Source: Desmonostoc muscorum LEGE 12446
GTDB taxonomy: Bacteria; Cyanobacteriota; Cyanobacteriia; Cyanobacteriales; Nostocaceae
NCBI RefSeq assembly: GCF_015207005.2
Contig: NZ_JADEXS020000001.1
Coordinates: 7,091,001-7,155,000 of the forward strand
DNA: 64,000 nucleotides
Reading direction: 5' to 3'
Position 1 is the first letter of the stretch, and every line of letters begins with the position of its first letter. A program made the translations under genes and the position numbers. Shown here piece after piece: positions 1 through 14,500 of this stretch. Below the pieces are notes generated by a model. The model worked only from the letters and a program-made list of their open reading frames with translations, did no database searches and was not told the origin of the DNA.

Positions 1-3000
1 CTACACAGGACAAACAGACATTTTAGTGGGTTCACCAATTGCCAACCGCGATCGCAGTGAAATAGAAGGGTTAATAGGCTTTTTTGTCAACACATTAGTT
101 TTACGGACAGATCTTTCGGGCGACCCCAGTTTTGAGGAATTACTGCCTCAAATTCGGGAAATGGCACTCAGTGCTTACGCTCATCAGGACTTACCGTTTG
201 AAATGTTGGTGGAAAAATTACAGCGAGAACGAGACCTGAGTCATACACCATTGTTCCAGGTGATGTTTGCCCTGCAAAATGCACCCATATCACAAGTAGA
301 GTTGACAGGCTTAAGTGTCAGTTCATTGCCAATAGAAAACACCACAGCAAAGTTTGACCTGACCTTGGCAATGGAAAACACTGCCACTGGACTAGTGGGA
401 GGTTGGGAATACAACACTGACTTGTTTGATAACAGCACCATTGAGCGGATGAAGGGTCATTTTGTCACAATGCTTTCGGCAATCGTGGCAAATCCCAAAC
501 AGCGAATTTCCAAGTTGCCCATCTTAACATTCGTTGAGTCGCGGCAGTTATTAGTTGAGTGGAATAATACACAGGTAGATTATCCAATAGATAAATGTAT
601 CCATCAGTTGTTTGAAGAGCAGTGTTTGAGGACACCTAATGCTGTAGCAGTGGTGTTTGAAAATCAACAACTTACCTACGGGGAGTTGAACTCTCGTGCT
701 AACCAGTTGGCACATTACTTGCGCTCATTGGGCGTTGCTCCCGATGTGCTGGTGGGTATTTGCGTGGAGCGCTCTGTAGAGATGGTGGTGGGATTACTTG
801 GTATTCTCAAAGCCGGTGGGGCTTACGTACCCCTTGACCCAGAGTATCCCCAAGACCGTCTGCATTTTATGCTCGAAGACACTCAAGTTTCACTGCTGCT
901 CACACAACAGCATCTAGTGGATAGACTACCCCAGCATCAAGCACAGCTTGTTTGTTTGGATACCCAGTGGCAGTTGATTTCTCAATTAAATCAGGATAAT
1001 CTAATCACCGAAGTCCAAGCTAGTAACTTAGCTTACGTCATTTATACCTCTGGTTCTACAGGGATACCCAAGGGAGTACTGATTACTTATAAAGGATTGT
1101 TAAATTTAGTCTTCTGGCATCAGCGTGCTTTTGAAATCACTTCATCAGACAAAGCCACGCAGTTGGCAGGAACAGCGTTTGACGCTGCTGTATGGGAATT
1201 ATGGCCTTACCTAACGGCAGGAGCAAGTATCTACTTAGTCAAATCTGAAATCCTCACCTCGCCAGTAAATCTACGAGACTGGTTGACATCAAACAAGATT
1301 ACGATTAGTTTTGTGCCAACACCAGTGGCACAGGAGTTATTGTCTTTGGCATGGACTACTGAAAGTTTAGCAATGCGTTGCATCCTGACTGGAGGGGACA
1401 AGCTTCATCAATATCCATCAGTTTCAGTTCCTTTCCAAGTAGTGAACAATTATGGTCCAACTGAGAATACTGTTGTCGCCACTTCTGGGTTGCTAGTTGC
1501 TGACAAAAACCACGTTCAGATATCACCCCCCATTGGTCGTCCAATTGCCAACACCCAGGTTTATATATTAGATCAATATTTACAACCAGTACCCGTAGGT
1601 GTACCAGGAGAACTGCACATCGGTGGTGCGGGATTAGCAAGAGGCTACCTCAACCGTCCAGAATTGACACAAGAAAAATTCATCCCCAACCCGTTTGACA
1701 AGTCACTTGTCACAGGTCACTTGTCAAAATTATATAAGACTGGGGACTTAGCGCGTTATCTGCCAGATGGCAACATCGAATACCTGGGACGCATCGACAA
1801 CCAAGTAAAAATCCGGGGCTTCCGCATTGAGTTGGGAGAAATTGAAGCAGCGCTGAGCCAACACCCAGATGTGCAAGCATCTTGTGTCATCGCAAGAGTT
1901 GATATTCCTGGAAATAAACGCCTAGTGGGCTACATCGTACCCAAGCCACAGCAAACACCCACAGTCAGCGTTGTGCGTAGCTTCCTCAAAGAAAAGCTAC
2001 CAGACTACATGGTGCCTTCAGTAATAGTCATCCTGGAATCCTTACCGTTAACCCCCAACGGCAAAATAGACCGTCGCGCCCTACCAGAACCAGAATCACG
2101 GGCTGGAATAGAAACCACCTTAGTGGCACCACGTACCGCCATCGAAGAAAAATTAGCCGAAATTTGGGCGCAAGTCCTCAGAGTCGAATCAATTGGCATA
2201 GATGATAACTTCTTTGAACTAGGTGGAGATTCCATCCTCAGCATTCAAATCATCACCAGAGCCAAGTTAGCTGGAATTGAACTAACAGTCAAACAACTAT
2301 TTGCCAATCAAACAATCGCCCAATTAGCCACAGTAGCAGGCACAACAAAAGCACTCTTCATTGAACAAGGATTAGTAACTGGCACATCACCCTTAACGCC
2401 CATTCAACACTGGTTTTTTGAGCAGAACCTCCCAGAAAAGCACCACTTTAATCAATCATTTCTACTCTCGATTCCATCAGATCTGAAGGTGGAAATATTA
2501 GAACAAGTCTGGCAGGAATTGCTCAGACATCACGATGCTCTGCGCTTGAGATTTAGTCAAACAGACTCTACTTGGCAGCAGATTCATGCCGCTCCAACTG
2601 ATAGCAATATTATCTCGCGTTTCGACCTGTCAACAATCCCAGAAAATCAGCTTGAAACTGTAATTGAAAGCACAGCCAATGAATTACAAGCGAGTTTAAA
2701 TCTGGACAAAAATCTCGTACAAGTGGCATTGTTCTGGTTAGGAATTAACAAAAGAGCGCGATTACTGATTGTGATTCACCACTTAGTAGTAGACGGTGTT
2801 TCCTGGCGGATATTGTTAGAAGATTTGCAAACAGCATACGAGCAACTAAGTCTTGGGCAAGCCATTCAACTACCAGCCAAAACCACATCCTTCAAAGATT
2901 GGGCGCAACGACTGACAGAATATGCCCAATCAAATATCTTGAAATCAGAACTGAGTTATTGGTTGAGTGCGTCTGAGTGTGCAGTTGCTTCTCTACCTTT

Positions 3001-5570
3001 AGACTATGCAGATGGAATAAACACTGCGGCATCAGTTAATACAGTATCAGTGTCATTAGATGAGGTACAAACTCAAGCACTGTTGCAAGATGTGCCGAAA
3101 GCTTACAAAACACAGATTAACGATGTGTTGTTGAGTGCCTTAGGGTTAGTTTTGAGCAGATGGACTAATAGTGAGTCGGTGTTGTTCAACTTAGAAGGTC
3201 ATGGGCGGGAAGATATTATTGATGGTCTAGACTTATCACGGACTATTGGTTGGTTTACAACGATTTTCCCGGTGGTTTTAAAACTTTCAGCAATAGACTT
3301 TGAAGATCTTGGGAATGCTTTAAAATCTGTCAAGGAACAATTACGAAAAATTCCCAACAAAGGCATTGGCTACGGCTTATTGCGCTATCTAAATGTTGAT
3401 GCAGAAATACTAGCTAAACTACAGACAATTCCCACAACAGAGATTAGCTTCAATTATCTGGGTCAATTTACTCAAGTTGTAAATACATCTTCTTTGGTGC
3501 AATTGGCTAGTGAGTCTAGCGGACAAAGCCAGAGTTTACAAGGTCAGCGTTCAAGTCTACTAGATGTTAATGCCATAATTACAAACGAAAGGCTGCAAAT
3601 AAATTGGATATATAGTAGCAATATCCATCAGCAGAGAACCATTGAGAATATTGCCGCTTATTTTGTTGAAACTTTGCAGAAGCTAATTGCTCATTGTTTA
3701 TCCCCAGAAAATGCAGGTTATACGCCAACAGATTTCCCATTGATCAAACTTAATCAACAAGAACTCGATGGAGTCTTGGCAAGACTACCATTGCAACTGC
3801 AACTGGGTAAAACTAATTGGCAAAATATTGAGGATATTTATCCGTTATCTCCCATGCAAGAGGGGATGCTGTTTGAAAGTTTGTATGCTCCAGACTCCGG
3901 CGTATATTTTGAACAGGTGATTTGCACTTTCAACGGAAACCTGGATGTGGAAGCTTTTGAAAAAGCTTGGCAGCAAGTAGTAGAAAAGCATTCTATTTTC
4001 CGCACTGGTTTTGTTTGGGAGTCTTTGAACCAGCCAATTCAAATTGTCTATCGACAGGTTGAGGTGAGCGTCGTTAATGTAGATTTGCGAGAGTTATCTC
4101 CACAACAGCAGCAACAGCAATTAAAAACTTTTCTTGATGACCAGCGACAACAAAGTTTTCAACTCACACAAGCGCCATTGATGCGCCTGCATCTGCTGCA
4201 ATTGGATGAACATACTTATCAATTTGTTTGGTGTCATCATCATTTATTACTTGATGGCTGGTCGTTACCTTTAGTTTTCCAAGATTTGTTGGAGTCTTAT
4301 CAAGCAATTTATGATGGTGAAGCTTTACCGTTGCAACCAACTCTGGGCTACCGCAATTACATTGCTTGGCTACAGCAACAAAATCGAGATTTAGCAGCAG
4401 ATTTTTGGCGACAAAAACTCCAAGGTTTTACTGCGCCCACTCCCTTGACGGTGGATAAACCATTGTCAAATCGTCATCAGCATTCCGGTTATGGTGAACA
4501 ACAAATTCAGTTAACGGTATCAGCAACTGCCGCAGTCAAGTCTTTTGTGCGGCAGCATCAATTGACTATAAACAATTTGGTGCAGGCGACTTGGGCATTA
4601 CTACTGTCTCGCTACAGTCAAGAAACTGATGTGGTTTTTGGTGCTACTGTGTCTGGTCGTCCGCCATCCCTTGTGGGTGTGGAGTCGATGGTGGGATTAT
4701 TTATTAATACTCTGCCTGTGCGGGTGCAAATCTCTGATGATACTCAACTGCTGAGTTTGTTGAAGGATTTACAAGCCCAACAGGTGGAGTCTGAGCAATT
4801 TTCCTATAGTTCATTGGTAGAGATTCAGGCTCTGAGTGATGTCAACAGAGGTACGTCTTTATTTGAGAGCATTGTCGTCTTTGAGAATTATCCGGTGGAT
4901 AGTGCTGCTTTACAAGGTGATGGCAGTTTTTCTGTTTCAAATTTTGGGGCTATTGAACAAACAAATTATCCTCTAACGATTTTAGCTGCCTGTGAGCAGC
5001 AATTGTTGCTCAAGGTCAGCTATGATACCAGTCGATTTGAGTCTGGGGCGATTACCAGAATGCTGGGGCATTTTGTCACAATGCTTTCGGCAATTGTGGC
5101 TAATCCCAGCGAGCGAATTTCTCAATTGCCAATGCTCACAGAAGTTGAGCAACACCAGTTATTAGTTGAGTGGAATGATACACAGGTAGATTACCCAATA
5201 GATAAATGTATCCATCAGTTGTTTGAGGAGCAGTGTCTGAGGACACCGGATGCGGTGGCAGTGGTGTTTGAAAATCAGCAACTTACTTACGGGGAATTGA
5301 ATAGTCGGGCTAACCAGTTGGCGCATTACTTGCAGTCCTTGGGAGTGGGGGCTGATGTGCTGGTGGGGATTTGCGTGGAGCGTTCAATAGATATGGTGGT
5401 GGGATTACTTGGCATTCTCAAGGCGGGTGGTGCTTATGTGCCCCTTGACCCGGAGTATCCTCAAGAACGTTTGAGTTTCATGTTAGAAGATGCTGCTGTG
5501 TCTGTGCTGCTGACTCAAAACCATCTGGTTGACAAATTACAAAAGCATCAGGCACAACTTGTTTGCTTAG
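1..5570 (+). repeat. Two-module tandem duplication, copy 1 (runs off the window start)
   Basis: This segment aligns with the one 7,836 bp downstream (e.g. the GTG at 26 matches 7862 and the A-domain Asp codon at 1181 matches 9017). It covers C-A(Leu)-T-E, the next C domain and the N-terminal part of the next A domain. Roughly 2100-3780 shows no difference I could see by eye from 9936-11616, apart from a Leu/Pro change at the very end. Near-identity over the epimerase and both linkers points to recent duplication or gene conversion. The boundary near 5570 is approximate, because the A-domain cores diverge there. Confidence 0.9.
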
Positions 5571-8500
5571 ACTCCGATTGGCAAAAAATTGCTCAACAGT
5601 CCGAATCAAACCCCGAAAATGGAGCAATCCCCAGTAACCTCGCATACGTTATCTACACTTCTGGTTCCACAGGCAAGCCCAAAGGCGTTTTAGTCAACCA
5701 CAATCATGTAACTCGTCTATTTGCAGCGACAGAACCTTGGTATGACTTCAATTCTCAAGATGTGTGGACACTATTCCACTCTTATGCCTTTGACTTTTCC
5801 GTGTGGGAAATTTGGGGTGCATTGTTGTATGGCGGAAAACTAGTAGTAGTACCTTATTTGGTGACGCGATCGCCAGAATCCTTTTATGAGTTATTGTGTC
5901 AACACAAAGTCACAGTTCTCAATCAAACACCTTCAGCCTTCTGCCAGTTAATTACAGCAGAACAGTCAATGGCAACTGTTGGCGATTTGAAGTTGCGCCT
6001 AGTTATTTTCGGTGGAGAGAGCCTTGAAATTAAGAGTTTGCAGCCTTGGTTTGAACGCCACGGCGACCAATCACCTCAGTTAGTAAATATGTACGGGATT
6101 ACAGAAACTACCGTACACGTAACTTATTATCCATTAACCAAAGGCGATTTGGATGGCACAGCAAGTATAATTGGTCGCCCGATTCCTGATTTACAGGTAT
6201 ATATACTAGATCAACATTTACAGCCAGTGGGGATTGGAATTCCTGGCGAGATGTATGTTGGTGGCGGTGGGGTAACCCGTGGCTATCTCAATCGGGACGA
6301 ACTGACAGCCGAACGGTTTATCTCCAACCCCTTCAGGGGACAAAGGGAACACAGAGGCACGGGGGGAGAACGCCTCTACAAAACAGGGGATTTGGCACGC
6401 TATTTGCCAGATGGGAACATCCAATACCTGGGACGCATTGACAACCAAGTGAAAATCCGGGGCTTCCGCATTGAGTTGGGCGAAATTGAAGGTGTAGTTA
6501 GCCAACATCGGGATGTGCAAGCATGTTGTGTCATTGCACGCATTGATCCGACCGGGGATAAACGGCTAGTTGCTTATATTGTTCCACAGCCACAGCAGAC
6601 ACCCGTAATCAGTCAAGTACGTAGCTTCCTCAAAGAAAAGTTACCAGACTATATGATGCCTACTGCAATAGTCATCCTCGAGTCTTTACCCCTAACTCCC
6701 AGTGGCAAAATAGACCGCCGCGCTTTACCAGCACCAGAAGCAAGTAGTCAACTAGGAGAAAAATATGTCGCACCGCGCACAGCGATGGAAGAAATCTTGG
6801 CGCTGATTTGGACACAAGTGCTGAAAATAGAGCGAGTAGGCATCCATGATAACTTCTTTGAAATTGGAGGGCACTCGCTACTAGCAACGCAACTCATCTC
6901 CCGCGTGCGTACCAGTTTAAAAGTAGAACTACCATTGCGTAGCTTATTTGCAGCACCAACAATTGCCCAATTGTCGCAAAACATTCAACAGTTGCAGCAA
7001 CAAGACTTAGAACTTTCTGCACCACCGATTTTACCAAGAGTTGAGAACACAGAACTACCACTGTCATTTGCTCAACAGCGTTTGTGGTTCTTAGACCAGT
7101 TCGAGCCGAATAGTGCATTCTACAACATCCCTGCCGCTTTGCGTTTAGTGGGGACTCTCTCATTTGCAGCCTTAGAACAAAGCTTAAAAGAAATTATTCA
7201 ACGCCACGAAACATTACGGACTAATTTCATCACAATTGATGGAAAAGCAACTCAAATCATCCAAACACAAAGCAATTGGACAATTACAGTTGTTGAGTTG
7301 AAGGATTTATCCACAAACTCTCCAGAAATCGCTTTACAGCAATTAGCCCAACAACAAGCACTCCAACCTTTTGACTTAGCAAGTGAAACATTAATCAGAG
7401 CAACATTAGTAGTGCTGTCTCCTACAGAACACGTGTTAATAGTGTGTATGCACCATGTTGTCAGTGATGGCTGGTCAATGGGTGTGTTTGTCGAAGAGTT
7501 GCGATCGCTCTACAATGCTTATTCAATAGGGCAGCCTTGTTTGTTACCGCCATTGCCAATTCAGTATGCAGATTTTGCCATTTGGCAGCGAGGCTGGTTG
7601 CAAGGGGAGGTATTACAAAACCAATTGAATTACTGGCAAGAACAACTAGCCTCAGCACCCACATTCTTGCCACTACCCACAGACCGACCAAGACCTGCTG
7701 TGCAAACCTTTGTTGGCGGACATATTGAGTTTGCACTGTCTGTTGAACTCACTCAAGGACTGATAAAACTGAGCCAGGAGCAAGGAGTCACCTTGTTCAT
7801 GACGTTGTTGGCAGCATATAACACATTACTTTACCGCTACACAAGACAAACAGACATTTTAGTGGGGACACCAATTGCCAACCGCGATCGCTCTGAAATA
7901 GAAGGGTTAATAGGCTTTTTTGTCAACACATTAGTTTTACGGACAGATCTTTCAGGCGACCCCAGTTTTGAGGAATTACTGCCTCAAATTCGGGAAATGG
8001 CACTAGGGGCTTACGCTCATCAGGACTTACCGTTTGAAATGTTGGTGGAAAAATTACAGCGAGAACGAGACCTGAGTCATACACCATTGTTCCAGGTGAT
8101 GTTTGCCCTGCAAAATGCACCCATATCACAAGTAGAGTTGACAGGCTTAAGTGTCAGTTCATTGCCAATAGAAAACACCACAGCAAAGTTTGACCTGACC
8201 TTGGCAATGGAAAACACTGCCACTGGACTAGTAGGAGGGTGGGAGTACAACACTGACTTGTTTGATAGCAGCACCATTGAGCGGATGAAGGGTCATTTTG
8301 TCACAATGCTTTCGGCAATTGTAGCCAATCCCAAACAGCGAATTTCCCAATTACCTGTTTTAACAGAAATTGAGTCGCGGCAGTTATTAGTTGAGTGGAA
8401 TGATACACAGGTAGATTATCCAATAGATAAATGTATCCATCAGTTGTTTGAAGAGCAGTGCTTGAGGACACCTAATGCCGTAGCAGTGGTGTTTGAAAAT

Positions 8501-11500
8501 CAACAACTGACTTATGAGCAGTTGAACTCTCGTGCTAACCAGTTGGCACATTACTTGCGCTCATTGGGCGTAGGGGCAGATGTGCTGGTGGGTATTTGCG
8601 TGGAGCGCTCTGTAGAGATGGTGGTGGGATTACTTGGTATTCTCAAAGCGGGTGGGGCTTACGTACCCCTTGACCCAGAGTATCCAACTGAGCGCTTAAG
8701 CTTCATGTTAGAAGATGCAGCGGTATCAGTGCTGCTAACCCAACAGCATCTAGTGGACAAACTACCCCAGCATCATGCACAGCTTGTTTGTTTAGATACC
8801 CAGTGGCAGTTGATTTCTCAATTAAATCAGGATAATCTAATCACCGAGATCCAAGCTAGTAACTTAGCTTACGTCATTTATACCTCTGGTTCTACAGGGA
8901 TACCCAAGGGAGTACTGATTACCTATAAAGGATTGTTAAATTTAGTCTTCTGGCATCAGCGTGCTTTTGAAATCACTTCATCAGACAAAGCCACGCAGTT
9001 GGCAGGAACAGCGTTTGACGCTGCTGTATGGGAATTATGGCCTTACCTAACGGCAGGAGCAAGTATCTACTTAGTCAAATCTGAAATCCTCACCTTGCCA
9101 GTAAATCTACGAGACTGGTTGACATCAAACAAGATTACGATTAGTTTTGTGCCAACACCAGTGGCACAGGAGTTATTGTCTTTGGCATGGACTACTGAAA
9201 GTTTAGCAATGCGTTGCATCCTGACTGGAGGGGACAAGCTTCATCAATATCCATCAGTTTCAGTTCCTTTCCAAGTAGTGAACAATTATGGTCCAACTGA
9301 GAATACTGTTGTCGCCACTTCTGGGCTGCTAGTTGCTGACAAAAACCACGTTCAGATATCACCCCCCATTGGTCGTCCAATAGACAACACCCAGATCTAT
9401 ATATTAGATCAATATTTACAACCAGTACCCGTAGGTGTACCAGGAGAACTACACATAGGTGGTGCTTCCTTAGCAAGAGGCTATCTCAACCGCCCCGACT
9501 TAACACAAGAAAAATTCATCCCCAACCCTTTTGACAAGTCACAAGTCACAGGTCACTTGTCAAAATTGTATAAAACTGGCGACTTAGCACGCTATTTACC
9601 AGATGGCAACATCGAATACCTGGGACGCATCGACAACCAAGTAAAAATCCGGGGCTTCCGCATTGAGTTGGGAGAAATTGAAGCAGCGCTGAGCCAACAC
9701 CCAGATGTGCAAGCATCTTGTGTCATCGCAAGAGTTGATATTCCTGGAAATAAACGCCTAGTGGGCTACATCGTACCCAAGCCACAGCAAACACCCACAG
9801 TCAGCGTTGTGCGTAGCTTCCTCGAAGAAAAGCTACCAGACTACATGGTGCCTTCAGTAATAGTCATCCTGGAATCCTTACCGTTAACCCCCAACGGCAA
9901 AATAGACCGTCGCGCCCTACCAGAACCAGAATCACGGGCTGGAATAGAAACCACCTTAGTGGCACCACGTACCGCCATCGAAGAAAAATTAGCCGAAATT
10001 TGGGCGCAAGTCCTCAGAGTCGAATCAATTGGCATAGATGATAACTTCTTTGAACTAGGTGGAGATTCCATCCTCAGCATTCAAATCATCACCAGAGCCA
10101 AGTTAGCTGGAATTGAACTAACAGTCAAACAACTATTTGCCAATCAAACAATCGCCCAATTAGCCACAGTAGCAGGCACAACAAAAGCACTCTTCATTGA
10201 ACAAGGATTAGTAACTGGCACATCACCCTTAACGCCCATTCAACACTGGTTTTTTGAGCAGAACCTCCCAGAAAAGCACCACTTTAATCAATCATTTCTA
10301 CTCTCGATTCCATCAGATCTGAAGGTGGAAATATTAGAACAAGTCTGGCAGGAATTGCTCAGACATCACGATGCTCTGCGCTTGAGATTTAGTCAAACAG
10401 ACTCTACTTGGCAGCAGATTCATGCCGCTCCAACTGATAGCAATATTATCTCGCGTTTCGACCTGTCAACAATCCCAGAAAATCAGCTTGAAACTGTAAT
10501 TGAAAGCACAGCCAATGAATTACAAGCGAGTTTAAATCTGGACAAAAATCTCGTACAAGTGGCATTGTTCTGGTTAGGAATTAACAAAAGAGCGCGATTA
10601 CTGATTGTGATTCACCACTTAGTAGTAGACGGTGTTTCCTGGCGGATATTGTTAGAAGATTTGCAAACAGCATACGAGCAACTAAGTCTTGGGCAAGCCA
10701 TTCAACTACCAGCCAAAACCACATCCTTCAAAGATTGGGCGCAACGACTGACAGAATATGCCCAATCAAATATCTTGAAATCAGAACTGAGTTATTGGTT
10801 GAGTGCGTCTGAGTGTGCAGTTGCTTCTCTACCTTTAGACTATGCAGATGGAATAAACACTGCGGCATCAGTTAATACAGTATCAGTGTCATTAGATGAG
10901 GTACAAACTCAAGCACTGTTGCAAGATGTGCCGAAAGCTTACAAAACACAGATTAACGATGTGTTGTTGAGTGCCTTAGGGTTAGTTTTGAGCAGATGGA
11001 CTAATAGTGAGTCGGTGTTGTTCAACTTAGAAGGTCATGGGCGGGAAGATATTATTGATGGTCTAGACTTATCACGGACTATTGGTTGGTTTACAACGAT
11101 TTTCCCGGTGGTTTTAAAACTTTCAGCAATAGACTTTGAAGATCTTGGGAATGCTTTAAAATCTGTCAAGGAACAATTACGAAAAATTCCCAACAAAGGC
11201 ATTGGCTACGGCTTATTGCGCTATCTAAATGTTGATGCAGAAATACTAGCTAAACTACAGACAATTCCCACAACAGAGATTAGCTTCAATTATCTGGGTC
11301 AATTTACTCAAGTTGTAAATACATCTTCTTTGGTGCAATTGGCTAGTGAGTCTAGCGGACAAAGCCAGAGTTTACAAGGTCAGCGTTCAAGTCTACTAGA
11401 TGTTAATGCCATAATTACAAACGAAAGGCTGCAAATAAATTGGATATATAGTAGCAATATCCATCAGCAGAGAACCATTGAGAATATTGCCGCTTATTTT

Positions 11501-14500
11501 GTTGAAACTTTGCAGAAGCTAATTGCTCATTGTTTATCCCCAGAAAATGCAGGTTATACGCCAACAGATTTCCCATTGATCAAACTTAATCAACAAGAAC
11601 TCGATGGAGTCTTGGCAAGACTACCATTGCAACCGCAACTGGGTAAAACTAATTGGCAAAATATTGAGGATATTTATGCCTTATCTCCCATGCAAGAGGG
11701 GATGCTGTTTGAAAGTTTGTATGCTCCAGACTCCGGCGTATATTTTGAACAGGTGATTTGCACTTTCAACGGCAATTTGGATGTGGAAGCTTTTGAAAAA
11801 GCTTGGCAGCAAGTAGTAGAAAAGCATTCCATTTTCCGCACTGGTTTTGTTTGGGAGTCTTTGAGCCAGCCAATTCAAATTGTCTATCGACAGGTTCAGG
11901 TGAGCGTCGAAACTGTAGACTGGCGGCAGTTATCTCCACAACAGCAGCAACAGCAATTAAAGACTTTTCTTGATGACCAGCGACTCATCGGTTTTCAACT
12001 CACACAAGCGCCATTGATGCGCTTACATCTGCTGCAATTGGATGAACATACTTATGAGTTTGTTTGGTGTCATCATCATTTACTACTTGATGGCTGGTCG
12101 TTACCTTTGGTTTTCCAAGATTTGTTGGAGTTTTATCAAGCAATTTCTCATGGTGAAGCTTTACCGTTGCAACCAACTCTGGGCTACCGTAATTACATTG
12201 CTTGGCTACAGCAACAAAATCGAGATTTAGCAGCAGATTTTTGGCGACAAAAACTCCAAGGTTTTACTGCACCCACTCCCTTGACGGTGGATAAACCATT
12301 GTCAAACCGTCATCAGTATTCCGGTTATGGTGAACAACAAATTCAGTTAACGGTATCAGCAACTGCCGCAGTCAAGTCTTTTGTGCGACAGCATCAATTG
12401 ACTATAAACAATTTGGTGCAGGCGACTTGGGCATTACTACTGTCTCGCTACAGTCAAGAAACTGATGTGGTTTTTGGTGCTACTGTTTCTGGTCGTCCAC
12501 CGGCACTTGTTGGTGTGGAGTCGATGGTGGGATTATTTATTAATACTCTGCCTGTGCGGGTGCAAATCTCTGATGATACTCAACTGCTGAGTTTGTTGAA
12601 GGATTTACAAGCCCAACAGGTGGAGTCTGAGCAATTTTCCTATAGTTCGTTGGTAGAGATTCAGGCTCTGAGTGATGTCAACAGAGGTACGTCTTTATTT
12701 GAGAGCATTGTCGTCTTTGAGAATTATCCGGTAAATAGTGCTGCTTTACAAGGTGATGGCAGTTTTTCTGTTTCAAATTTTGGGGCTATTGAACAAACAA
12801 ATTATCCTCTGACGATTTTAGCTGCCTGTGAGCAGCAATTGTTGCTCAAGGTCAGCTATGATACCAGTCGATTTGAGTCTGGGGCGATTACCAGAATGCT
12901 GGGGCATTTTGTGACGATGCTATCAGCAATTGTGGCTAATCCCAAAGAGCAAATTTCTCAATTGCCAATGCTCACAGAAGTTGAGCAACACCAGTTATTA
13001 GTTGAGTGGAATGATACTCAAGCCGATTACCCAATAGATAAATGTATCCATCAGTTATTTGAGGAGCAGGTCGAACGTACACCCGATGAAATCGCGGTGG
13101 TGTTTGAAAATCAACAACTTACTTATCAGGAATTGAATACTCGTGCAAACCAATTGGCACATTACTTGCGTTCCTTGGGAGTGGGAGCAGATGTGCTAGT
13201 GGGTATTTGTGTCGAGCGCTCAATAGAAATGGTTGTGGGATTACTTGGGATTCTGAAGGCGGGTGGTGCTTATGTGCCCCTTGACCCTGAGTATCCGACT
13301 GAGCGCTTAAGCTTCATGTTAGAAGATGCTCAAGTGTCAGTACTGCTAACCCAAAACCATCTAGTGGACAAATTACCCCACCGTCAGGCACAACTTGTTT
13401 GCTTAGATACCGACTGGCAAATCATTTCACAGTTGAGTCAAGACAATCTGCTCTCTGGTGTCCTTGGAAATAACTTGGGTTACGTGATTTACACAAGCGG
13501 TTCCACAGGTCAACCTAAGGGTGTAGCCATGAATCAGTCTGCTCTTTGCAATCTCATCCTGTGGCAAGTAGAAAATACGACAATTCCTGGTGGAGTCAAA
13601 ACCCTGCAATTTGCACCTGTGAGCTTTGATGTTTCGTTTCAAGAAATGTTCTCGACGTGGTGTTGTGGTGGCACATTGGTGTTGATTGGGGAGCAATTGC
13701 GCCGGGAACCATTGGCTTTATTAGATTTACTCCAACAACAAGCTGTTGAAAGACTATTTGTTCCGTTTGTTGGTTTACAGCAACTAGCCGAAGTTGCTGT
13801 TGCCAATGAATCAGTGACTAGTAATCTCAGGGAAATTATTACTGCTGGGGAACAATTACAGATTACTCCTGCCATTTGCAATTGGTTAAGTAAGCTAACT
13901 GACTGTACTCTGCATAATCATTACGGTCCATCGGAGAGCCATGTTGTCACCAGTTTGACTTTGACTGATTCAGTGGAGAGTTGGCCGCTACTTCCTGCCA
14001 TTGGGCGTCCCATTGCCAACACGCAAATCTACATCTTGGATGAGTATCAAAAGCCTGTACCTGTGGGTGTACCAGGAGAACTGCACATTGGTGGTGTCGC
14101 TTTAGCACGCGGCTACCTCAACCGTCCAGAATTGACACAAGAGAAATTTATCCCTAACCCGTTTGACAAGTCACTTGTCACAGGTCACTTGTCAAAATTA
14201 TATAAGACTGGGGACTTAGCGCGTTATTTGCCAGATGGCAACATCGAATACTTGGGGCGCATCGATAATCAGGTGAAAATCCGGGGCTTCCGCATTGAAT
14301 TGGGCGAAATTGAAGCAGTACTGAGCCAACATGACGATGTGCAAGCATGTTGTGTCATCGCACGCGTTGATACGACTGGGGATAAACGACTAGTCGCCTA
14401 CATCGTGCCACAAAAACAGCAGACACCGAAAGTTACTGAACTGCGTAGCTTCCTCAAAGAAAAGTTACCAGAATACATGGTGCCAAGTGCAATAGTCATC

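Noticed and set aside
241..441. Antisense frames within NRPS genes (e.g. 241-441, 8077-8277, 2005-2244, 9841-10080)
   Set aside because: They lie wholly opposite conserved NRPS domains, show no domain of their own, and recur at the same place in each duplicated module.
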